A stretch of 40,536 bases of DNA from Klebsiella pneumoniae (lineage in GTDB: Bacteria; Desulfobacterota; Binatia; UBA12015): positions 1 through 40,536 of the forward strand of contig CAMBZJ010000026.1 in assembly GCA_945872365.1 (NCBI GenBank), in the 5' to 3' direction. The notes below the pieces were generated by a model, which saw only the letters and a list, made by a program, of their open reading frames with translations, did not search any database and was not told the DNA's origin. A program made the translations under genes and the position numbers. Shown here in pieces: positions 33,709 through 40,536 of this stretch; the stretch's first letter is position 1; each line of letters opens with the position of its first letter.

Positions 33709-34385
33709 AGCTCGCCCACGCCACCTGGCAACCGTCCGGCGAGGGCCCCTGGCCGACGCTCTTCGTACTGCACGGCTACGGCTCGAACGCGCTCGACCTG
33801 CTGTCGCTCGCGCCACATCTCTGCGGCGGCCGGCTGATGGTCGTGGCGCCGCAGGGGGCCGACCAGGTCTCGCTCGGAGCACCCGGCAGCGGTGCCCCGA
33901 TCGGCCACGCCTGGTTCCCGCTCGGCGGGACCGCGCCGCCGAATCCTCTCGCGGTCGCAGGCGCGGTTGCCGACGCGCGCACCTTCGTCGAAGAGGCGTT
34001 CACGCGCCTTCCCGCCGACCCCGCCCGCACGGCGATCCTCGGCTTCAGCCAGGGCGGCGTGATCGCGTACGCGCTGGCGCTCGCGGCCCCCGCCCGCTGG
34101 CGCGGTCTCGCGGCGCTCAGCACCTGGCTCCCTGACGAGATGGCGGGAGCATTTCCCCCGGCCGATCGTTCGGCGCTCGAGACCCTGGTGCAGCACGGCA
34201 CGCGCGACGAGATGATCGGCGTCGAGCGGGCGCGGAGTTCGGTCGAGCGGCTCCGCTCGCTCGGAGTCCCGGTCGACGCGCGCGAGTACGCGATGGGGCA
34301 CGAGGTCGGCGCGCGCAGCCTCGGGGAGCTCTCGGAGTGGCTCGGCGAGCGACTGCTGCGCCGGGAGACCGGGGCCCGTTCCTAG
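33705..34385 (+). CDS. Phospholipase/carboxylesterase-family alpha/beta hydrolase
   Basis: 226 aa from GTG 33705, which overlaps the previous stop as GTGA. Family motifs: LFVLHGYGSNALDLL near the N-terminus, nucleophile elbow ILGFSQGGVIAYAL, acid in QHGTRDEMIG and His in YAMGHEVG. The lack of a signal peptide places it in the cytoplasm. As last gene of the acyl-CoA dehydrogenase operon it may hydrolyse an ester or thioester linked to the same substrate. Its stop shares the palindrome CTAG with the stop of the opposite-strand neighbour. Confidence 0.88.
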   Translation: MKLAHATWQPSGEGPWPTLFVLHGYGSNALDLLSLAPHLCGGRLMVVAPQGADQVSLGAPGSGAPIGHAWFPLGGTAPPNPLAVAGAVADARTFVEEAFTRLPADPARTAILGFSQGGVIAYALALAAPARWRGLAALSTWLPDEMAGAFPPADRSALETLVQHGTRDEMIGVERARSSVERLRSLGVPVDAREYAMGHEVGARSLGELSEWLGERLLRRETGARS

Positions 34386-35224
34386 CGGCTGGGCTTGGGC
34401 GATCCGGTGACCGCCTGCAATTCGTCGAGGGCCAGCAGGACTTTCTTGAGTGCGCGCGGCTTGTCGTTGAGCGAGACGTCGCGCGACACCACGTTCGAGT
34501 TCTCGCGCGAGAGCTTCAAGCCCTGCTCGGCGATCGCGAGGTAGTCCGACCAGTCCTTGGAGACCTCGGCGATCTCCTCCCGGGGGAGTCGCTCGTCCGA
34601 GCGCAGCGTCGCGAGACCGCGATCGACCTCCTCGTTGCGGGCGGCGATCGTCGACTCGAGCTTCGACATCTCGGCATCTTCGGACGAGGGGATGTGGATC
34701 AGGACCGCGGCGAGCGAGCGCAGGGCGGAGACCTGGCATCCCGCGATCGTGCGCAGCTTCGCCGGATCTTCCGTTTCCTTCGCGATCGCCGCGAGTTTCT
34801 CGACGAAGCGGATGATCACCTCGCGCCCCTCGCGCGAGAAGAGCCCCGCCGCCTTCAAGTTCGTGTTCTGGGTCGCCAGGTCCAGCAGGCGACGGTCGAT
34901 GCGCTGCAACTCCAGCCACACAGAATCGAATGCCGCGAGCTTCGCGACCTCCGGTTCCCGGCCGTCGGCATCGACGAGAGTACGGAGTTCCGCGCTCTTG
35001 CGGTCGACCGTCTCGGAAGACGCCCGGGAGTCGACCGCGAGCGCCCTGGAGTCGTCGTCCGTGACCGCCATGACGGCGCCCTTTTCGGCGACCGCCGAGG
35101 CGAGCACGGCGGATCGCATCTCTTCGACGAGTCTCTCCTTGCGCGTCTGGCGGAGCAGGGCCGGCTCGCCGCAGCCCAGCACGAGGCCGACCGTGAAAAC
35201 GGTTGCTGCGATTGCACGCATCAT
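34382..35224 (-). CDS. Predicted helical-bundle lipoprotein of unknown function
   Basis: 280 aa from the first of two ATG codons. The signal peptide ends in the lipobox VLGC, giving a lipoprotein. The mature part is almost entirely amphipathic helix with heptad-like spacing and few Pro or Gly (for example VWLELQRIDRRLLDLATQNTNL and VIIRFVEKLAAIAKETED). This resembles the four-helix sensor bundles of chemoreceptors but without a membrane helix, HAMP or signalling domain. It could be a periplasmic binding or scaffold protein. I do not recognise a named family. It is separated from the upstream PuuD-like gene by an intrinsic terminator. Confidence 0.7.
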   Translation of the reverse strand: MMRAIAATVFTVGLVLGCGEPALLRQTRKERLVEEMRSAVLASAVAEKGAVMAVTDDDSRALAVDSRASSETVDRKSAELRTLVDADGREPEVAKLAAFDSVWLELQRIDRRLLDLATQNTNLKAAGLFSREGREVIIRFVEKLAAIAKETEDPAKLRTIAGCQVSALRSLAAVLIHIPSSEDAEMSKLESTIAARNEEVDRGLATLRSDERLPREEIAEVSKDWSDYLAIAEQGLKLSRENSNVVSRDVSLNDKPRALKKVLLALDELQAVTGSPKPSR

Positions 35225-35271
35225 GGAACACTCACCGATCCCCGGGGGAGCATCGTTCCACCCGGCAAGAT

Positions 35272-35309
35272 CCAAAGGAAAGAGCCGCGCCGGTCCCCCG
35301 GCACGGCTC
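35272..35309 (-). terminator. Intrinsic terminator of the PuuD-like gene
   Basis: On the minus strand GAGCCG, one mismatch, GCCGG-loop-CCGGC and CGGCTC form an 11-bp stem. It is followed at once by CTTTCCTTTGG, a T-rich tail rare in this window. It begins about 30 bases after the stop at 35341 and lies before the helical lipoprotein gene. Confidence 0.7.
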
Positions 35310-35340
35310 CACCGAATCGCGCGTCGTGATCGGACGCAGC

Positions 35341-36120
35341 CTAGAAGCCCGTCACCTTGACCGACTGGCGGTAGAACATCGTGACCAGCCACCAGCCGAG
35401 CGCCGTCATGATCGCGATCCACGCCCAGCCGGGGAGACCGAGGGCCGAGGCGGCCCAGGTGTTGTGGTTCTCCAGCATGAGCCACACGAGCGGCACCGAC
35501 AGGAAGGTGTTGTGCTTCGATCGGGCGCCGGCGAGCGCGACTAGGCTCGCATCGGGAGGCGTGCCCGCCTTGACCGCCGAGATGATCTTCTGCTGCGCGG
35601 GCCAGATGCGGAACCAGACGTTGAACGCCATGATCGTGCCGAACATGCTACCGACGTGGATGGCCATGGCGCGGTAGCTGAAGCCGCCGACGCTCTGGTT
35701 GAGAAGGGCCACGATCAGCGTCGCCAGCACGCCGATGCCGGCGAGCACCTTGAGGTCCTTCGCGAACTCCTGTCCGACGAGAAAGTCGTAGGCCAGGAAG
35801 GCGAGCAGGTTCACGAGGATCATCGCGACCGCGCGGGTCGTGTCGACGTTCGTCGTCGCGTCGAACATGTTGCCGCCGCGCCAGCCGTGGTAGAACACCA
35901 CCCCGAGCAGCAGCATCCCGGTGATCCAGGTCCAAAGCGCGCCGTAGCGGAACCAGAAGAGCGCGCGCGGCATCAGCTCGGGATTGACCTTCTTCTTGGT
36001 CTCGCCGTCGAGCAGCCCCTGGAAGGGGACGTTCACGAAATTGAAGAAATACAGGTGTCCGATCCAAAGGATGCTGAACACGACGTGGAACCAACGCAGC
36101 ATCGACTGCACGACATCCAT
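35341..36120 (-). CDS. PuuD-like urate hydroxylase N-terminal-domain membrane protein, lacking the cytochrome c domain
   Basis: 259 aa with about seven to eight hydrophobic segments. ATG 36120 follows GGAGG by 10 bases. Features: MLRWFHVVFSILWIGHLYFFNFV, AIHVGSMFGTIMAFNVWF and the signature RSKHNTFLSVPLVWLMLENH, as in membrane-bound urate hydroxylases. Conserved His residues in these helices could bind haem. PuuD itself continues into a cytochrome c domain; here the protein ends at VKVTGF without one. No other purine-degradation gene is nearby, so urate oxidation is not certain and a general redox role is possible. Confidence 0.78.
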   Translation of the reverse strand: MDVVQSMLRWFHVVFSILWIGHLYFFNFVNVPFQGLLDGETKKKVNPELMPRALFWFRYGALWTWITGMLLLGVVFYHGWRGGNMFDATTNVDTTRAVAMILVNLLAFLAYDFLVGQEFAKDLKVLAGIGVLATLIVALLNQSVGGFSYRAMAIHVGSMFGTIMAFNVWFRIWPAQQKIISAVKAGTPPDASLVALAGARSKHNTFLSVPLVWLMLENHNTWAASALGLPGWAWIAIMTALGWWLVTMFYRQSVKVTGF

Positions 36121-36300
36121 GGGGTGCTTCCTCCGCTTTCGTCAGGAAATTCTACCGGGCGGCCGGACTGGTACTTCCGGCAACGAGGCCGCCGGTCCGC
36201 GCGAGACGCTTCCCGCGTCGTCCTCGTCGCCCATCGGGCTACCAGCGACCCCGGCACCGGTCAAACACGGGGCGGGCACGGCCGCGTGGTCCGGTCGGAT

Positions 36301-36750
36301 TCAGGAGGAGCGGGACGAGGAGCCCGGATCCGGCTCCGAGTGGGGGCGTGCCCGCTCCGGGCGCACGGTCACCTCGCGCCCGGGATGGGCGAGGATCACC
36401 CTGGCCTCGGCCGGCGAGATCTCCCGGCCGAAAAGGCAGAACTCGCCGCGCTCGTCGCACTGGTGGTTGGCCCAGTGGGCGAGTTCCTCGGGGGTCGGGC
36501 GACGCCCGAGCGCGACCGCGCAGTCGCGGACGACGAAACCCAGGTGGATGCGGCCCGCGCCGTCCTCCGGGCGCGACGGCCCCGGGGCGACGCCGTCGGA
36601 AAGGGGCGCGACGCGGCCGGCGTCGCTCGCCTCGGAGGCCGCGGCCCGCGCACGCGCGACGCTCTCCCGCGACCCGGGCCAAGGGCCGCGCAGGATCTTC
36701 GCGCCGTCGGACACATCCGCGAGGATGGAGAACGGCGCCCGGATTTTCAA
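36301..36750 (-). CDS. Hypothetical protein
   Basis: 149 aa from TTG 36750, chosen because GGAAGGGG lies 7 bases upstream; a GTG six codons earlier has no such site. The N-terminus KIRAPFSILADVSDGAKILRGPWP and the C-terminal part HLGFVVRDCAVALGRRPT followed by CLFGREISPAEARVILAHPG look like folded protein and have coding-type third-position bias. The middle (about 35-65) is low-complexity. There is no signal peptide or membrane segment. It diverges from the serine hydrolase with only 46 bases between the starts. I do not recognise the family. Confidence 0.6.
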   Translation of the reverse strand: MKIRAPFSILADVSDGAKILRGPWPGSRESVARARAAASEASDAGRVAPLSDGVAPGPSRPEDGAGRIHLGFVVRDCAVALGRRPTPEELAHWANHQCDERGEFCLFGREISPAEARVILAHPGREVTVRPERARPHSEPDPGSSSRSS

Positions 36751-36784
36751 GGCGCCGCCCCTTCCCACGCGCGGCCTGCCGGCC

Positions 36785-36790
36785 TAGGCT
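36785..36790 (+). promoter_or_regulatory. Candidate -10 element for a leaderless serine hydrolase mRNA
   Basis: TAGGCT ends 6 bases before ATG 36797 and no Shine-Dalgarno is present, the typical layout of a leaderless transcript. A weak -35 (TTCCCA, 36762-36767) is 17 bases upstream and overlaps the ribosome-binding region of the divergent gene. Confidence 0.45.
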
Positions 36791-36796
36791 CGAACG

Positions 36797-37921
36797 ATGC
36801 GCATCGACGTCGACATCCGCCGCGATGCGGCCCGCGCGGCCGGCGTCTCGAACGACGGGCTCGAGCGGGTCGCGGAGGTTTTCGCCCACCAGCTCGAGTC
36901 CGGACTCCATCCCGGTGCGCAACTCACCGTGCGCCGCCACGGCGAGATCGTGCTGCAGGCTTCCGGCGGACGCCTGCGCGGCGAGCCCGACGCACCCGAG
37001 GTCGACGCGAATTCGCTCTTTCTCATCTTCTCGGCGACCAAGCCGCTCACCGCATTCGCGATCCACCTGCTCGCCGAGCGCGGCCGACTCGATCTCGACG
37101 CACCGGTCGCGCGCATCTGGCCGGAGTTCGGCCAGCGGGGCAAGGAGAACGCGACGATCCTGCACGTCCTGAGCCACCAGGGAGGTTTTCCGGTCGGCCC
37201 GAAGTGGCTCACCTGGGATCGCTGGAGCGACCGCGCCGAGGTCGCACGCGCGATGGAGGAGCGCCGCGCGCTGTGGGAGCCCGGAACCGACGTCGGCTAC
37301 CACCCGCTCAACTACGGCTGGGCGCTCGGCGAGATCGTACGCCGGGTCGACGGTCGCGCGCTCGGGCGCTTGCTCGCCGACGAACTCTTCGAACCGCTCG
37401 GCCTGCGCGACACCTGGCTCGGACTACCGCCCGAGCAGGAGACGCGCGTCGCCCACCATACCGACCTCTCCGGCGAGTTCGCGTTCGTCGCCGACTTCAA
37501 CCGCCCCGAGGTCCACGCGACCGAGGCCGGGGCCGCAACCGGCATCACCACGACCGCCGACCTCACCGCGTTCTACTCGATGCTGCTGCGCGGCGGCGAG
37601 TGGCAGGGCCGTCGCTTCCTGCGTCCCGAGACCATCGAGCGTGCGGTCCGCCCGGTCGTCGACGGCGCCCGCGACCGGACGCTCGAGATCCCGGTGCGCT
37701 GGGCCCTCGGCTTCCAACTCGGCGGACCGACCTCGGCCTTCGGTCGCCGCTCGAACCCGTTCACCTTCGGCCACTCCGGGCACGGCAGTACGACCGGCTG
37801 GGCCGATCCCTCGCGCGACCTCGCGGTCGCCTACTTCACCAACGGCGTGCGCGGCTCGATCGACAACTACCTGCGCATGACCCGGATCTGCGACCCGATC
37901 CTCGCGGCCTGCGACGCCTGA
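36797..37921 (+). CDS. Serine hydrolase, class C beta-lactamase/esterase family
   Basis: 374 aa. The SxxK motif is SATKPLTAF (about residue 79) and the Tyr motif lies in VGYHPLNYGWALGEIV; the third motif region is FTFGHSGHGSTTGWADP. These are the hallmarks of PF00144 enzymes: esterases, D-aminopeptidases or beta-lactamase-like hydrolases. The His-Ser-Gly in place of Lys-Thr-Gly, and the YHPLNYG form of the Tyr motif, favour esterase over beta-lactamase. There is no signal peptide, so it should be cytoplasmic. No Shine-Dalgarno precedes the ATG. Confidence 0.88.
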   Translation: MRIDVDIRRDAARAAGVSNDGLERVAEVFAHQLESGLHPGAQLTVRRHGEIVLQASGGRLRGEPDAPEVDANSLFLIFSATKPLTAFAIHLLAERGRLDLDAPVARIWPEFGQRGKENATILHVLSHQGGFPVGPKWLTWDRWSDRAEVARAMEERRALWEPGTDVGYHPLNYGWALGEIVRRVDGRALGRLLADELFEPLGLRDTWLGLPPEQETRVAHHTDLSGEFAFVADFNRPEVHATEAGAATGITTTADLTAFYSMLLRGGEWQGRRFLRPETIERAVRPVVDGARDRTLEIPVRWALGFQLGGPTSAFGRRSNPFTFGHSGHGSTTGWADPSRDLAVAYFTNGVRGSIDNYLRMTRICDPILAACDA

Positions 37922-37964
37922 GGACGCCTGCGCTCCGCTCCGCCGCGACGCCCGGGCGACGCCT

Positions 37965-37993
37965 TTGACCGACCCGGGATCCTCCTCTAGCGT
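37965..37993 (+). promoter_or_regulatory. Promoter of the ArsR-methyltransferase/ahcY operon
   Basis: TTGACC (37965-37970), 17 bases, TAGCGT (37988-37993). Predicted start near 38000, about 11 bases before ATG 38011. The spacing is optimal. Confidence 0.6.
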
Positions 37994-37996
37994 TGA

Positions 37997-38004
37997 ATCC
38001 GGAT
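37997..38004. promoter_or_regulatory. Palindrome at the predicted transcription start, possible ArsR-family operator
   Basis: ATCCGGAT is a perfect palindrome, and GAATCCG...CGGATGAATC around it forms a looser dyad. A position over the +1 site is typical for autoregulation by the ArsR-domain protein encoded next. Confidence 0.35.
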
Positions 38005-38010
38005 CGACGG

Positions 38011-39020
38011 ATGAATCTCCACGCAAGCCCGCCCGTGCTCTCCTGGATGAGTTCGCTCGGCGACGCGACCCGGCTGCGCATCCTGCGCCTGGTCGAACGC
38101 CATGAGCTCACCGTGGCGGAGCTGTGCGCGGTCCTCCAGATGCCGCAGTCGACGGTCAGCCGGCACCTGAAGGTCCTCGCCGACGACGGCTGGGTGGCCG
38201 CGCGGCCCGAGGCGACGAGCCGGCTCTACCGCATGGACGTCGATGCGCTGGAATCCGCCGCTCGCCGGCTGTGGAGCCTGCTGCGCGAGCAGACGGCGGG
38301 TCTCCCCGTCGCGGCTCAGGACGATCGTCGGGTGGCGAGCGTGCTCGCCGAGCGCCAGACGCCCTCGCAGGCTTTCTTCAGCAGCGCCGCGGGACAATGG
38401 GACCGGCTGCGCCGCGAGATGTTCGGCGAGCGCTTCGATGCGCTCGGTCTTCTCGGCCTGCTCGACCCGACGTGGACGGTGGGCGACCTCGGCTGCGGCA
38501 CCGGGCAGATCGCCGAGGCTCTGGCGCCTTTCGTCGCGAAGGTGGTCGCGGTCGAGAGTTCGCGCGCGATGCTGCGCGCCGCGCGCCGCCGGGTCGCAGG
38601 CCTCGACAACGTCGAACTGCGCTCGGGCGAATTGCAGGCGCTTCCGGTCGAGGACGCCAGCCTCGATGCCGCGGTCGCCTGCCTCGTCCTGCACCATGTC
38701 GCCGACCCGCAGGCGGTCCTGCGCGAGACCGCGCGCGCCCTGCGACCCGGCGGGCGCCTCCTCCTCGTGGACATGCTGCCGCACGAACACGTCGAGTACC
38801 GCCAGCAGATGGGCCACGTCTGGCTCGGCTTCGAGCCGGAGCGCACGCTGGGCTGGCTCACCGAGGCCGGATTCGGCGAGGGGCGGGTCGTTCCGCTCCC
38901 GCCCGCGGCCCAGGCCCGCGGCCCCGCGCTCTTCGCGGCGGCCGCACGCCTCGTTCACCGAGGCACGATCACGGATCGACAAGCGAAGACGGATGGACCG
39001 TCCCGACCCAGGAGGAATCG

Positions 39021-39042
<22 letters not shown>
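38011..39042 (+). CDS. ArsR-family regulator fused to a SAM-dependent methyltransferase domain
   Basis: 343 aa from ATG 38011; a TTG at 37993 overlaps the promoter and is unlikely. Residues about 10-80 form an ArsR-type winged helix ([20 protein letters not shown], then [19 protein letters not shown]). No CxC-type metal site is seen. Residues about 145-300 form a class I methyltransferase with the SAM loop [15 protein letters not shown] and [20 protein letters not shown]. The last 22 bases overlap the start of ahcY, so the two are one operon. Because ahcY removes S-adenosylhomocysteine, the methyltransferase-like domain probably senses SAM or SAH and controls this operon. Real methyltransferase activity is not excluded. 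Confidence 0.88.
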
Positions 39043-40502
<1,460 letters not shown>

Positions 40503-40536
40503 TCTCGAACCGGGCGGGGAGGACGGCCTGCGGGCC

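Noticed and set aside
31432-33882. Minus-strand open frame of 816 codons opposite the acyl-CoA dehydrogenases
   Set aside because: Composition is Arg/Gly/Asp-rich without motifs; the plus-strand genes are unambiguous.
36797-37921. Beta-lactamase resistance gene
   Set aside because: The serine hydrolase lacks a signal peptide and the KTG motif; esterase-type PF00144 is more likely.
35656-37968. Plus-strand open frame of 770 codons across the PuuD-like and hypothetical genes
   Set aside because: It crosses two minus-strand genes and overlaps the serine hydrolase in another frame; no domain is visible.
37922-38010. SAH riboswitch upstream of the ahcY operon
   Set aside because: The conserved GAGGxGCGCUGC core is absent; protein-based control by the ArsR fusion is a better explanation.

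Overview
This is a very GC-rich window (about 70% by eye) with a strong G/C bias at third codon positions. It comes from a Gram-negative bacterium. The outer-membrane evidence is a Wza-type exporter, a TonB-dependent receptor and many lipoprotein signal peptides. The cysteine-rich lipoproteins with CX4CH motifs, the exosortase, the ArsR-methyltransferase fusion and the abundant acyl-CoA genes suggest a lineage of the former Deltaproteobacteria (Myxococcota or allies such as Binatota). That placement is an inference. I see no tRNA, rRNA, insertion sequence, phage gene or CRISPR array.

Layout. (1) 1-4007: an exopolysaccharide export pair (Wzz/GumC-like, cut by the window edge, and Wza-like) diverges from an exosortase E fused to a CPBP protease. 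(2) 4086-7180, minus strand: an orphan family-3 solute-binding lipoprotein is translationally coupled to glycogen branching enzyme glgB. (3) 7380-15680, plus strand: the most unusual block. Three large paralogous lipoproteins each carry an N-terminal cytochrome c-like CX4CH domain followed by the full ordered ligand set of a PHM/DBM-type two-copper monooxygenase (HH, H, HxH, M). A methyltransferase overlaps the second copy. A PQQ beta-propeller dehydrogenase with its own CX4CH cytochrome domain follows. (4) 15928-22337: TrhA/hemolysin III-like membrane protein, cupin, a ZIP-permease fusion, exonuclease III, an HSL-type esterase and an acyl-CoA synthetase. (5) 22516-29570: UbiB-type kinase, PaaI-type thioesterase, TatD-type nuclease, a BtuB-like receptor behind a cobalamin riboswitch, a DUF423 protein, a PaaG-like crotonase and a short remnant-like ORF. 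(6) 29637-36750: a DUF882 peptidase-like lipoprotein, an eight-cysteine zinc-ribbon protein, an operon of two acyl-CoA dehydrogenases plus a carboxylesterase, a helical lipoprotein, a PuuD-like membrane protein and an orphan gene. (7) 36797-40502: a serine hydrolase, then an ArsR-methyltransferase regulator overlapping ahcY.

How the genes may work together. The copper/cytochrome and PQQ proteins could form an extracytoplasmic pathway that hydroxylates a C-H bond and then oxidises the alcohol, with the fused cytochromes passing electrons. The acyl-CoA synthetase, paired acyl-CoA dehydrogenases (neither with the usual catalytic Glu), PaaG-like crotonase and hotdog thioesterase would suit cytoplasmic breakdown of a bulky hydrophobic acid. 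Linking the two sets is inference only; the substrate cannot be read from the sequence.
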